Source: Nitrosovibrio sp. Nv4
GTDB lineage: Bacteria > Pseudomonadota > Gammaproteobacteria > Burkholderiales > Nitrosomonadaceae
Assembly: GCA_945860135.1 (NCBI GenBank)
Contig: CAMAPK010000003.1
Span: 62,001-126,000 of the forward strand
Length of the DNA: 64,000 nucleotides
Reading direction: 5' to 3'
Part shown: positions 41,175 to 50,162 of the stretch, one piece after another
How the letters are laid out: each line of letters opens with the position of its first letter
How positions within the stretch are numbered: the stretch's first letter is position 1
The notes under the pieces: generated by a model
The model's database searches: none
The model's input: the letters and a program-made list of their open reading frames with translations, nothing else
Told to the model about the DNA's origin: nothing
Position numbers and translations under genes: made by a program

Positions 41175-42143
41175 CTACAGCGAATGGAGTCCCAGTTTCT
41201 TGAACAACGCGTCATCCCGTTGCGCTTCCGGGTTGCCAGTGGTAAGCAATTTATCACCATAAAAAATCGAATTGGCCCCGGCCAGAAAACATAATGCCTG
41301 TATCGCTTCCGACATTTCCTGCCGGCCGGCGGACAGTCGCACCATCGCTTGGGGCATGGTGATGCGCGCCGCTGCGATGGTGCGCACGAATTCCAGTGGA
41401 TCGAGCGCCTCGGTGCCGTGCAACGGAGTACCCGCCACTTGCACCAGGTGGTTGATGGGAACGGACTCAGGATAAGGGTCGAGATTTGCCAGTTGCGCGA
41501 TCAGACCGGCACGCGCAAGGCGCGATTCACCCATGCCGACGATGCCGCCGCAACACACATGCATGCCGGTAGCGCGGACTTGCTCCAGCGTGTCGAGACG
41601 GTCCTGATAATCACGGGTAGTGATGATCTCACCATAGAATTCAGGTGCCGTGTCGAGGTTGTGGTTGTAGTAATCGAGACCGGCCTGCCTGAGCTGCTCG
41701 GCCTGCCCCGGTTTCAACATCCCCAATGTGGCGCAGGTTTCCAGCCCCAGCGCTTTTACTGCACTGATCATTTGCGCTACTTTGTCGATATCGCGCTGTT
41801 TGGGTCCGCGCCAGGCTGCACCCATGCAGAAGCGCGATGCTCCCTGCGCTTTCGCTGCCTCCGCTGTGGCAATCACTTCCGTGAGTGACAACATGTCCTG
41901 ATCTTCAACGCCGGTATGGTAGCGCGCTGCCTGCGGGCAATAGCCGCAGTCCTCGGGGCAGCCGCCGGTCTTGACTGAAATCAGCGTGGACAACTGCACT
42001 GCGTTGGCATTGTGGTGCTGGCGATGAACCAGTTGAGCTCGATGAATCAGGTCATTGAACGGCAAATCCAATAATGCCTCGATTTGAGGAACACTCCAGC
42101 GTGACTGGTTGATGACGGTTGCATCGGAAGCGATCTGATCCAT
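41175..42143 (-). CDS. bioB: Biotin synthase
   Basis: BioB is a radical-SAM enzyme that inserts sulfur into dethiobiotin. 322 residues. The cluster motif [11 protein letters not shown] holds C62, C66 and C69. [13 protein letters not shown] and [12 protein letters not shown] are family-specific stretches, the latter supplying ligands and substrate contacts. It is the first gene of the operon bioBFHCD-hydrolase-peptidase. A sigma70-like promoter lies upstream at 42237-42265. bioA is not in the window. Confidence 0.96.
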   Translation of the reverse strand: MDQIASDATVINQSRWSVPQIEALLDLPFNDLIHRAQLVHRQHHNANAVQLSTLISVKTGGCPEDCGYCPQAARYHTGVEDQDMLSLTEVIATAEAAKAQGASRFCMGAAWRGPKQRDIDKVAQMISAVKALGLETCATLGMLKPGQAEQLRQAGLDYYNHNLDTAPEFYGEIITTRDYQDRLDTLEQVRATGMHVCCGGIVGMGESRLARAGLIAQLANLDPYPESVPINHLVQVAGTPLHGTEALDPLEFVRTIAAARITMPQAMVRLSAGRQEMSEAIQALCFLAGANSIFYGDKLLTTGNPEAQRDDALFKKLGLHSL

Positions 42144-42236
42144 TCTGTATCCTGTATTGACCTGTGGCTGGGGCGATTAATCGATCCGGCTGTACTACCA
42201 TTAGTTTGGAGTTATTAATTTCCTGTAATGATGTGA

Positions 42237-42265
42237 ATCATCGGGGATACGCTCACCATTGTCAA
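42237..42265 (-). promoter_or_regulatory. Candidate promoter of the bioB operon
   Basis: On the minus strand a perfect TTGACA (42260-42265) is followed, after exactly 17 bp, by GATGAT (42237-42242; four of six matches to TATAAT). An inverted repeat ATGAT-GTGA-ATCAT (42228-42241) overlaps the -10 box and could be an operator. It does not resemble the known BirA, BioR or BioQ sites. Confidence 0.6.
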
Positions 42266-42303
42266 TTTATTACCCAGCATCTTTAAACGACAGATGAAAT
42301 ATA

Positions 42304-42963
42304 ATGCAGATATTTTTCCGCAAGCACTGTCTGTTATGTGGAGCATCCGGTAACGACGATTTGTGTACACCGTGCCGCAACAGCTTGCCTTACCTGCCGT
42401 TTGATCGCTGTCCGGTATGCGCCTTGCCGGCTGCAGGAAGACTGGTCTGTGGTGCCTGCTTGGCGTACCCACCCGCGTTTACTCATACCGTAGCAGCAGT
42501 AAGTTACGCCTTTCCAATAGATGCGATGATCCATTCACTCAAGTACCGGGCGAATCTTGCGATGGCACCGATACTGGCCGATTTGCTGGCAGCACAAATT
42601 GATCAGATAATATTCCCGGATTTCATCGTACCGATGCCGCTGCACCCTGTCAGACTGCGTGAACGGGGTTTCAATCAGGCACTGGAAATCGCCCGCTGTA
42701 TCGCGAGAAAAACAGGCATCGCTTTATTGCCGGATGTCTGCAAGCGCATAAAAAATACCGTTTCACAGACTGGCTTGCCATGGAAGGAACGCGAAAAGAA
42801 TATTCGCGGCGCATTCGCCTGTGAAATGGATCTGGCGGGAAAGCACATCGCTGTGCTGGATGACGTGATGACTACTGGCGCAACCCTGAATGAATTGACG
42901 CGGGTGCTGCATGCCCGCAGGGCAGTGAAGGTAAGTGGGTGGGTAGTGGCAAGAACGCTATAG
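42304..42963 (+). CDS. comF: ComF-family phosphoribosyltransferase
   Basis: A 219-residue ComF/GntX-like protein. The N-terminal double zinc ribbon has eight cysteines (C9, C12, C21, C24, C36, C39, C49, C52). The C-terminal part is a type I phosphoribosyltransferase with VPMPLHPVRLRERGFNQA and the PRPP loop VLDDVMTTGATL. ComF proteins are needed for DNA uptake in competent bacteria, although the reaction is unknown. It is divergent from bioB, an arrangement seen often in Betaproteobacteria. The ribosome site is weak. Confidence 0.93.
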   Translation: MQIFFRKHCLLCGASGNDDLCTPCRNSLPYLPFDRCPVCALPAAGRLVCGACLAYPPAFTHTVAAVSYAFPIDAMIHSLKYRANLAMAPILADLLAAQIDQIIFPDFIVPMPLHPVRLRERGFNQALEIARCIARKTGIALLPDVCKRIKNTVSQTGLPWKEREKNIRGAFACEMDLAGKHIAVLDDVMTTGATLNELTRVLHARRAVKVSGWVVARTL

Positions 42964-43006
42964 AAAACGGCAATCAAGAAGCGGCATCACAAATTATTGC
43001 AGTACA

Positions 43007-44344
43007 TCATTTCGGGGCGTGTATGTAGATGATGAGTTGACTGCCTACCTCACTTTCAAATTTCCGAATGCGCATGATCAGACTCTCGCTCAACACACAA
43101 TCCTTTGCCAGCATAAATGCGCCATATGCGGTCAAGATATCCCGCGACAGTACCATGCCTTGTTTCAGTTGCCTTGAATTCACTATCAGTTCCGATTCTG
43201 TCTGGAATGGCGCATCTTTTACCTTGGTCACAATCATGAAGGCATCTACCACTGCCGGGTCGTAACGCTTTCCCCTGCCTTCCTGGATGTAGGCAACCGC
43301 TTCGCTTGGACTCAGGCGTTTGCTTAGCAACTTACCGATCTGCACTGCATCGTAATCATAAACTAGCGCGAGGATGCGCGCGCCCAGCGGGATACCCGCC
43401 CCTGTCAACCCGTCCGGATAACCCAGACCATCGAAGCGTTCGCGGTGACTGCGGATAAGTTTTGCCTCGGCATGGAGCTGTTCCAGCGCCATCAATGCAA
43501 CCTGTCCTTTGACCGGATGCTTGACCACTTCAGCACGTTCTTCGCCAGTCAAATTCACAAAAGGTTTTTCAAACAACCGGTCTGGTAAACCGATTTTGCC
43601 GATGTCATGCAATAATGCGGCGATAAACACATTCTGTACTTCCGCGTCATCCATATTCATGCGCTGAGCAATCATGCGGGAAAGTGAAGCAACCCGCCGC
43701 GAGTGCCCGGCCAAGTCACCTTCACGCAATTCAATCAGATTGGAGAACACCTGGATCGAGGTCACAAAGCTCTTTTTCAGATTGCTGTGGGCAATTTCGA
43801 GAAGCTCCATGGTCCGGCGCACTTCCTCAGTACGCGCTTCGACCTTTTCTTCCAGATTGGCATTAAGGTCCTTCAGCTCTTCGTTCTGCCTGTGCGTCAG
43901 CTCTTCCAGGCGCTTTTTCTCCCGTTCCAGCATCTGCTGATGCAGCGCATGCTTGATTGTCGGAATAATGTCACTATCTTGCCATGGCTTGGATATGTAG
44001 CGGTATATCTGCCCCTTGTTGATGGCATCAATGGTGGCGCCGATTTCGGTATGGCCGGTGAGCAGCATGCGTACAGTTTCCGGCCATTTCTCCCTGACTT
44101 TCTCCAGAAATTGTGCGCCATTCATTTCCGGCATACGCATGTCGGAAACTACCAGATCAACATGTTCCCGCTCCAGTATTGCCAGCCCCTGGACGCCGCT
44201 TTCCGCCGTTAATATCCGGTAACCAAACGGGTGAAACAACCGCTTCAGCGCTGATAGAATATTGGCCTCGTCATCAACAAACAGCACTGTTGCCTTGATC
44301 TCTGGCACGATCTGCAATGTCGATAGGGTCTGCGTTTTACTCAT
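43007..44344 (-). CDS. Response regulator with HD-GYP domain (c-di-GMP phosphodiesterase)
   Basis: A 445-residue RpfG-like regulator. An N-terminal receiver (VLFVDDEANI; phospho-acceptor Asp in VVSDMRMPEMNG; Lys in SKPWQ) is joined by a coiled coil (EKKRLEELTHRQNEEL) to an HD-GYP domain with LLHDIGKIGLPD and HRERFDGLGYPDGL. HD-GYP proteins degrade c-di-GMP. The receiver is a close sister of that in the neighbouring GGDEF protein, pointing to duplication. The start at 44344 (MSKTQTL) matches the paralogue's MSKQKAE start and has GGGAA upstream; ATG at 44356 is also possible. It is the last gene of the signalling island. Confidence 0.93.
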   Translation of the reverse strand: MSKTQTLSTLQIVPEIKATVLFVDDEANILSALKRLFHPFGYRILTAESGVQGLAILEREHVDLVVSDMRMPEMNGAQFLEKVREKWPETVRMLLTGHTEIGATIDAINKGQIYRYISKPWQDSDIIPTIKHALHQQMLEREKKRLEELTHRQNEELKDLNANLEEKVEARTEEVRRTMELLEIAHSNLKKSFVTSIQVFSNLIELREGDLAGHSRRVASLSRMIAQRMNMDDAEVQNVFIAALLHDIGKIGLPDRLFEKPFVNLTGEERAEVVKHPVKGQVALMALEQLHAEAKLIRSHRERFDGLGYPDGLTGAGIPLGARILALVYDYDAVQIGKLLSKRLSPSEAVAYIQEGRGKRYDPAVVDAFMIVTKVKDAPFQTESELIVNSRQLKQGMVLSRDILTAYGAFMLAKDCVLSESLIMRIRKFESEVGSQLIIYIHAPK

Positions 44345-44464
44345 GTGTGTTCCCATTATTAAATACGCTTGATACGGTCAGTCTACGCTGGATCAACAGG
44401 CCATTACGCACGAGTAACAACGTGTCTTGCCAAGCAACTGCCGGTACCGCCGTTACCACGAAAT

Positions 44465-45958
44465 CTACGAAACGACTCTATCGCCGCCGGAATGCTGGCC
44501 GGTATCCAGCATCCCGGAGTGATAGAGAATTACATTATTACGCCCGTTTTTCTTCGCATGGTACATGGCGATATCGGCATTCTTCATCAAGGTTTTCTCA
44601 CCTCTGCCATGCTCTGGATAAACAGCAATCCCAATACTCGACGAAATATGCATGCTATGGCCGGCCAGTTCGAAGGGCTGACTCAAGACATGGCGAATTT
44701 TCTCTGCGACCATCGTGGCGTCCTGTTCCTGTTCAATATTCGGCAGCAGTGCAATGAATTCATCCCCGCCGATCCGTGCCACGATATCGGATTCACGCAT
44801 ACACTCTTGCATGCGTTTAGCTGCCTCCTTCAATAACAAATCCCCCATGGCATGACCAAATATATCATTGATTGGCTTGAATTTATCCAGATCGAGAAAC
44901 ATCAGCGCCAAATATTTTTTATCCCGTTTGGCGGTGGCGAGCGCCTGTTGCAGACGACCAGTGAACAAAGCACGGTTGGGCAAGTCGGTAAGCGCATCAA
45001 ATTGCGCCATATAAATCATGCGCTCCTCTGCGGCTTTGCGCTCGGTGATATCACGCACTGTCGCCTGCAATATTTCTTTGCCGCCATAGTCGAACGTGGA
45101 CAGCAGCACTTCGGCAGCGAAGTCTTCTCCGTTTGTTCTGCGATGCACCCATTCAAAACGTTTCTGGCCCTGCTCATATGCAGCCATAATATTCTCGTGT
45201 GTCGTCAACAGCGAATCCCGTCCATCAGGCTGGAAAGGCGGCGAGAATACGGACAGGCGCGATGCGATGAATTCCTGCTTGGTTACTATCCCGAACATTT
45301 CTAGCGCACTCTGATTGCAATCTAGAAAATCTTTATCTGTTAGCAGCATAATGGCATCAGCCGAACTTTCGAAAATGGCGCGAAACTTTTTCTCGCTTGC
45401 ATGCAGATTGGCATTAAGTTCCTTCAATTCTTCGTTCTGTCTATGAGCCAACGCTTCCAGACGTTGCTTTTCCCGTTCCAGCATCTTCTGCTGCAGGGCA
45501 TGCTTAACTGCCAGAGTAATATCATTCTCTTCCCATGGCTTGCATATGTAGCGGTATATCTGCCCTTTATTAATGGCCTCAATCGTGGCATTGATCTCAG
45601 TGTAGCCACTGAGCAACATCCGCACTGTCCCCGGCCATTTTGCCCTGACTTTTTCCAGAAACTGTGCGCCGTTCATTTCCGGCATGAGCATATTGGAAAT
45701 CACCAGATCAATGCTTTCGCGCTCAAAAATTTTCAATCCTTGGGCGCCGCCTTCCGCAGTCAAGATACGATAGCCAAACGGGCGAAATAATCTCTTTAAT
45801 GACGCCAGAATATTGGGATCATCGTCAACGAAGAGTACAGTTGCATCGATCACTGAAGTGGCCTGTGATGCTGCGACGTCTCGAATCATATCTATTTGCG
45901 CGCCCATTATTTTCTCATTTTCTGAAAGTTGTATCGCTTCCGCCTTTTGCTTGCTCAT
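44465..45958 (-). CDS. Receiver-PAS-GGDEF protein with non-phosphorylatable receiver
   Basis: A 497-residue protein: receiver (VLFVDDDPNI), coiled coil, PAS domain (about 190-300), then GGDEF (RIGGDEFIALL, intact) for c-di-GMP synthesis. The receiver position that should be Asp is Asn89: VISNMLMPEMNG, codon AAT, compared with VVSDMRMPEMNG in the sister HD-GYP regulator. The other acidic and Lys positions are kept. The receiver may therefore be locked or act only in protein contacts, leaving PAS as the main input. The start ATG at 45958 overlaps the PAS-kinase stop by 4 bp (ATGA). Confidence 0.92.
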   Translation of the reverse strand: MSKQKAEAIQLSENEKIMGAQIDMIRDVAASQATSVIDATVLFVDDDPNILASLKRLFRPFGYRILTAEGGAQGLKIFERESIDLVISNMLMPEMNGAQFLEKVRAKWPGTVRMLLSGYTEINATIEAINKGQIYRYICKPWEENDITLAVKHALQQKMLEREKQRLEALAHRQNEELKELNANLHASEKKFRAIFESSADAIMLLTDKDFLDCNQSALEMFGIVTKQEFIASRLSVFSPPFQPDGRDSLLTTHENIMAAYEQGQKRFEWVHRRTNGEDFAAEVLLSTFDYGGKEILQATVRDITERKAAEERMIYMAQFDALTDLPNRALFTGRLQQALATAKRDKKYLALMFLDLDKFKPINDIFGHAMGDLLLKEAAKRMQECMRESDIVARIGGDEFIALLPNIEQEQDATMVAEKIRHVLSQPFELAGHSMHISSSIGIAVYPEHGRGEKTLMKNADIAMYHAKKNGRNNVILYHSGMLDTGQHSGGDRVVS

Positions 45959-47226
45959 ACACTTTCCGTTTGCGGCTGTCGCACTGGTAGCCATACCCGG
46001 AACAAGCTCCCCTTTCCTACTTCGCTTTGCGCTTCCATCCGCCCCTGATGCTTCTGCACAATTCCATACGACAACGATAGCCCCAACCCTGTTCCTTGGC
46101 CTATCGGTTTGGTCGTATAAAACGGCTCAAATATCCGCTTCAGATCCGCTGGCGCTATCCCTTTGCCCGTGTCCGCAATTTCCACCCATACTTCCGCATC
46201 CTGCCTTCCGGTGCGCACTGTAATAGTGCCGCGCTTCTCGACCGCATGCACCGCGTTTACCAGCAGGTTCATGAATACCTGGTTGATCTGTGAAGGCAGA
46301 CATTCCACCGCCACAATGTCGCCATATTCCTTCACCACCTTCACTTTGTATTTGATCTCGTTGTGAACAATGTTCAACGTGCTGTCCAACCCTTTGTGCA
46401 GATCGGCCGCATACCATTCGTCGACCGCGTCCACATGTGAGAAATCCTTCAGGTCCCGTACAATGTTTTTGACATGGACAATGCCTTCCCTTGATTCAAC
46501 CATCAGCGCGCGCAAGTCTTCCTTCAAAAAAGCGATGTCCAGTTTTTCCCGCGCCGCCTGCAGTCGCGCACGCACTCCCTCATCGGCAATCGCCCCTTCC
46601 GCACTCTCATAATCCTCGATCATGCGAAACACATCCTGGACATATTTTTCCAAAGTACCCAGGTTCGAATAAACATAGCCAATCGGATTGTTGATTTCGT
46701 GTGCCACGCCTGTCGCCAATTGACCGATGAAAGTCATGCGTTCTGACTGCAGCAGATGATCGCGCGCTTCCTTTAGCTTGACGTTCAATTTCTGAATTTC
46801 TGTGTGACACTCGGTCAACTCCCATTTCGTCTGCTTGCCTGCAGTTATATCGATAATAGCGCCGATCATTCGATAAGGCTTATCTGCCTGATCCCTGAAT
46901 GCCTCACCACTTGTGTAGAACCAGCGGTATTCCCCGGAATTCGTGCGCAGGCGATATTCGATAGCGTAGGGGGTACGTTGCGGTGAGAGATGTGCATCAA
47001 GTGCGTGCCGTACCAAATCCCGGTCTTCGGGATGCAGAGCTTTGATGAATGTGGAAAATAGATTTGGAAATTCGTCCTCAGTGTAGCCGAGCATATCCTT
47101 GAAGCATGTGGCGTAGAAAACCACGTCAGTGCGGATATTCCAGTCCCACAAACCGATGCTGGAAGTGCACACAGCCGCTGCGTCAGGCTGTAGAAACTCC
47201 TCGCTCCCGATCATATCCCGCTTCAT
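45955..47226 (-). CDS. PAS sensor histidine kinase
   Basis: A 423-residue soluble kinase with no membrane segments. An N-terminal PAS/PAC domain (IGLWDWNIRTDVVFY, LRTNSGEYRWFYTSGEAF) is joined by a coiled coil to HisKA (ATGVAHEINNPIGYV) and HATPase (NQVFMNLLVNAV, DTGKGI, GTGLGLSLS). Its catalytic core (residues from LLQSER to the end) is nearly the same as that of the GAF kinase at 47761-49161. ATG at 47226 is preferred because GGAG lies 8 bases before it; the GTG at 47235 is the outer limit. It is coupled to the GGDEF regulator by a 4-bp overlap. Confidence 0.92.
   Translation of the reverse strand: MKRDMIGSEEFLQPDAAAVCTSSIGLWDWNIRTDVVFYATCFKDMLGYTEDEFPNLFSTFIKALHPEDRDLVRHALDAHLSPQRTPYAIEYRLRTNSGEYRWFYTSGEAFRDQADKPYRMIGAIIDITAGKQTKWELTECHTEIQKLNVKLKEARDHLLQSERMTFIGQLATGVAHEINNPIGYVYSNLGTLEKYVQDVFRMIEDYESAEGAIADEGVRARLQAAREKLDIAFLKEDLRALMVESREGIVHVKNIVRDLKDFSHVDAVDEWYAADLHKGLDSTLNIVHNEIKYKVKVVKEYGDIVAVECLPSQINQVFMNLLVNAVHAVEKRGTITVRTGRQDAEVWVEIADTGKGIAPADLKRIFEPFYTTKPIGQGTGLGLSLSYGIVQKHQGRMEAQSEVGKGSLFRVWLPVRQPQTESV
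45964..46755 (-). repeat. Direct repeat copy 1: histidine kinase core
   Basis: These 792 bp encode the 264-residue HisKA-HATPase core of the PAS kinase and align without gaps with 47764-48555, exactly 1,800 bp away. By hand I count 42 amino-acid differences in 264 positions (about 84 percent identity). The N-terminal sensor parts differ completely. Confidence 0.85.
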
Positions 47227-47760
47227 CTTCTGCACTCCGTGGCATCGACGCAGGTGCTGAATTCATCGCGCTCCACACTCCGGGAAACAATTGGCAGTAG
47301 CCACGATAGAAAGCGGAAAATAGCTAATCCCGGCAACTTGCGTGCAAGCCGCGATTGAACAGAGCCAGCAGGGAAAGAGAACAGATTTATCTTCATCTGC
47401 TCAGTAACGGCAGATTTGCAAGAAAGTTTAGGCGAGTGCCTATATTTATCGAATAAATTGACGAGACATCATTTCTTGGCTACTGACTGTCTTATGCGGC
47501 AACAACAAAATCCATCCACATAACCAACATAACCAACATAACCAACATAACCAATTGTAAACAATTACTTTTTAGAATGTGGCAAAGATCGGATTTGCCA
47601 GGAATGCCGGTTATGCCATGACTTCTGCTGTATCCATGAAACTCAAAAATCCGGAATCAGCAAGGCACTACAACTGCCGGTTGGAATAAACAAGTGGTTG
47701 ATAGTGGAAGAATAATTTGGCGGGCTGAGTGCGGAGGAAATGGCTGCCCCATTCACTTAT
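47227..47760. other. 534-bp non-coding gap between the two kinase genes
   Basis: The longest gene-free stretch in the window. It is AT-richer than its surroundings, holds the short tandem repeat at 47519-47554, and shows no tRNA, no convincing ORF and no strong terminator. It must contain the promoter for the downstream PAS-kinase unit, but I could not pick a convincing -35/-10 pair. Confidence 0.6.
47519..47554. repeat. Tandem repeat, four copies of a 9-mer
   Basis: CATAACCAA is repeated four times without interruption in the intergenic gap upstream of the PAS kinase. The copies are exact. A unit of 9 bp is close to one helical turn, so it may be a regulator site array or a slippage-prone spacer. 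Confidence 0.9.
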
Positions 47761-49161
47761 CTACTCAATTTGCGGCTGTTGCACTGGCAACCAGACCCGG
47801 AATACGCTCCCCTTTCCCGGCTCACTTCGCACTTCTATCCGCCCGTGATGCTTCTGGATAATGCTATATGACAGCGACAATCCCAACCCCGTCCCGTGGC
47901 CTATCGGTTTGGTCGTGTAAAACGGATCAAATATCCGCTTCAGATCCGCCGGGGCTATCCCGTTGCCCGTGTCCGCAATCTCCACCCACACCTCGGCATC
48001 CTGTTTGCCGGTACGCATGGTGATCACGCCATGCTTGTCGATTGCCTGCGCCGCATTCACCAGCAGGTTCATGAATACCTGGTTGATCTGCGAAGGCAAA
48101 CATTCCACCGCCACAATGTCGCCGTATTCCTTCACCACTTCTGCTTTATATTTTATCTCGTTGTAAACAATATTCAGCGTGCTATCCAATCCTTTGTGCA
48201 GATTGGCCGCATACCATTCGTTGGCTGCATCCACATGCGAGAAATCCTTCAAATCCTGCACGATATCCTTGACTCGGGTGATTCCTTCCCGCGATTCATC
48301 CATCAGCGCACGCAAGTCTCCCTTCAGAAAAGCAATATCCAGCTTCTGCCGCGCTGCCTGTAACTGAGCACGCACTCCTTCATCGACAATCATCCCTTCC
48401 GCACTTTCATAATCCTCAAGCATGCGAAATACATCCTGGACATATCTTTCCAAAGTACCCAGGTTCGAATAAACATAGCCAATTGGATTGTTGATTTCGT
48501 GCGCCACACCTGCCGCCAATTGTCCAATCGATGCCATCCGCTCGGATTGCAGCAATTGATTCTGAGTTTCTTCCAGCCGCTTGTTGATGCCCCAGATTTC
48601 ATCGTTCATCTGCGCTGCCATAACAATACGTTGCTGCTGGTCTATGTGCAGACGGGCATTTTCGATCACCAGCGTGATCAGATTCACTATTATCTCGCCA
48701 TTTTTCAGATCAGCTTCAGTATAGGGCTCCCCCGTACTCTGACGATTGATAGTGAGCGTACCTATGACCCGATGTTCAATCATCAATGGCCAGCACATTG
48801 CCGAATGTGGCCGCGACGACCGGTCGCGCTTGATCGCCAACTTGAAGCGTGCATCACTGGTAATATCACCATTCAGCAACAGCGATCTACCCGTTTCCGC
48901 CACCAGGCCAAGAATACCTTCGCCAAATTCGATCTTGCTGCCGATGACAAATTCCGGGACGCCGATTCCGACGGCAATCATGAGGTTCTGACCATCGGCA
49001 TCGAGCAAGGCAAAGGTACCGCCACTGGCACCAAAACCATTGACGACATGCTCCAGAATCGCCTGTTGCACTTCTTGCGGCTTGTTGCGCAATTCGGTGA
49101 TTTGTCCCAGCTGGTAGAGCTGGTAAACCCAGGAAAGCTTGCTAGTCTCGTCTGCTGACAT
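47761..49161 (-). CDS. GAF sensor histidine kinase
   Basis: A 466-residue soluble kinase. Residues about 25-175 form a GAF domain (LLDADGQNLMIAVGIG, GILGLVAETGRSLLLNG, CWPLMIEHRVIGTLTI), then a coiled coil, HisKA (AAGVAHEINNPIGYV) and HATPase (DTGNGIAPADL, GTGLGLSLS). The input is a cytosolic ligand or redox cue bound by GAF; which one is unknown. Its C-terminal core is a duplicate of the PAS kinase core downstream. The start ATG has CAGGAAG before it. It follows the HDOD gene by 14 bp and is probably co-transcribed with it. Confidence 0.92.
   Translation of the reverse strand: MSADETSKLSWVYQLYQLGQITELRNKPQEVQQAILEHVVNGFGASGGTFALLDADGQNLMIAVGIGVPEFVIGSKIEFGEGILGLVAETGRSLLLNGDITSDARFKLAIKRDRSSRPHSAMCWPLMIEHRVIGTLTINRQSTGEPYTEADLKNGEIIVNLITLVIENARLHIDQQQRIVMAAQMNDEIWGINKRLEETQNQLLQSERMASIGQLAAGVAHEINNPIGYVYSNLGTLERYVQDVFRMLEDYESAEGMIVDEGVRAQLQAARQKLDIAFLKGDLRALMDESREGITRVKDIVQDLKDFSHVDAANEWYAANLHKGLDSTLNIVYNEIKYKAEVVKEYGDIVAVECLPSQINQVFMNLLVNAAQAIDKHGVITMRTGKQDAEVWVEIADTGNGIAPADLKRIFDPFYTTKPIGHGTGLGLSLSYSIIQKHHGRIEVRSEPGKGSVFRVWLPVQQPQIE
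47764..48555 (-). repeat. Direct repeat copy 2: histidine kinase core
   Basis: The partner of 45964-46755: the same 264-residue HisKA-HATPase core at the end of the GAF kinase, gap-free in alignment. Long near-identical DNA runs are visible between the two copies, making recombination or gene conversion possible. Confidence 0.85.
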
Positions 49162-49175
49162 GGCTTCCTGTTGCG

Positions 49176-50027
49176 CTACTCCGGCACCAGCAGTTTCATG
49201 CTGGCATATTGCCGTTCGATTTCCGCCATCTGCATCGGCAGTATGTCATGATCCATATCCAGACGCGTCCATGCCGCAACGGACAACGACGGCATCAGAT
49301 CGGAGTTGCGATCATCAAAATCCAGCATGTGCGACAGAACGTTGGCGACATGCACCAGATCCGTTAATGCATTTGGCTCATACTCGGGGTTGTGATGGTC
49401 GCGAATTGCCTTCTGGATCGGCACCGGAAAGCGCCAGCGCCGGGTCAGCTCATATCCGATCTGTGCATGATCCAATCCAAGTTCGGCACGCTCTGCCATG
49501 ACCATGGTGACATCATCCGCCGCACAGCGTGCCAGTACCGCCGCAAAATTTTTATTGAAATATGCATCCAGCACCAGTTTGCCGACATCGTGCAGCAATC
49601 CCGCAGTGAATGCCAGGCCTTCATCTCTGCCCGACGCCTTTGCCAAGTGGTGGGCGCATACGGCAACACCGATGTTGTGGTGCCAGAAAGACATCCGGTC
49701 GAAATTGCTGGGCACTTCCGGTACCGGAAATTGATTGATCAATCCGGCCGCCGCCACCAGCGAGCGTACATTATGAAAACCCAACACCACCACCGCACCC
49801 TTGATTGAGCCGATCTTGCCGGAATTGCCGTAGAAGGGTGAGTTTGCCACCTGCAGGACGCGCGCCGTCAGCCCCTGATCCCGCCCAATTTTTCGTACCA
49901 GGTCGGTGAAATTGACATCCTTTTTGTCGAAACTCGCCAGAATCTCCATCACCAGTACCGAAAGAGAGGGTATCTGGCGAACGGCACTGATCACCTGTTC
50001 GATCGTCAATGTATTCGTATTGCTCAT
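49176..50027 (-). CDS. HDOD-domain signalling protein
   Basis: A 283-residue HDOD protein, a non-catalytic or weakly catalytic relative of HD-GYP found in motility, chemotaxis and c-di-GMP regulators. Visible: LPSLSVLVMEI-like helix (IPSLSVLVMEILAS), ARVLQVANSPFYG, IKGAVVVLGFHNVRSL, GLLHDVGKLVLD and IRDHHNPEYEPN. The HD residues are present (LLHDVGK), so some hydrolase activity cannot be ruled out. The start is at the ATG at 50027 (MSNTNTLTIEQ), with GGAATTCGGAAG upstream; 20 more in-frame residues precede it. Confidence 0.9.
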   Translation of the reverse strand: MSNTNTLTIEQVISAVRQIPSLSVLVMEILASFDKKDVNFTDLVRKIGRDQGLTARVLQVANSPFYGNSGKIGSIKGAVVVLGFHNVRSLVAAAGLINQFPVPEVPSNFDRMSFWHHNIGVAVCAHHLAKASGRDEGLAFTAGLLHDVGKLVLDAYFNKNFAAVLARCAADDVTMVMAERAELGLDHAQIGYELTRRWRFPVPIQKAIRDHHNPEYEPNALTDLVHVANVLSHMLDFDDRNSDLMPSLSVAAWTRLDMDHDILPMQMAEIERQYASMKLLVPE

Positions 50028-50162
50028 GCTTCCGAATTCCTTTATTACACTTTGTTGTATTGACTCAGAAATGACGGGGCAAGCCACTCTTGGCTAAGAC
50101 TCGTCCTTCCCGGCTGCGCATGTAGTATGACCTAGCCAACTGGAAGGATTGAGCAATAGCGC

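Noticed and set aside
42228-42241. BirA or BioR operator in front of bioB
   Set aside because: The inverted repeat ATGAT-GTGA-ATCAT does not match the known BirA, BioR or BioQ operator patterns; it is listed only as a possible operator.
42300-42305. TATAAT just before comF as a promoter
   Set aside because: It overlaps the comF start codon and has no -35 at the right spacing, so it cannot drive a translated comF message from this start.
47519-47554. CRISPR array
   Set aside because: The repeats are 9 bp, contiguous and without spacers, so they are a simple tandem repeat.
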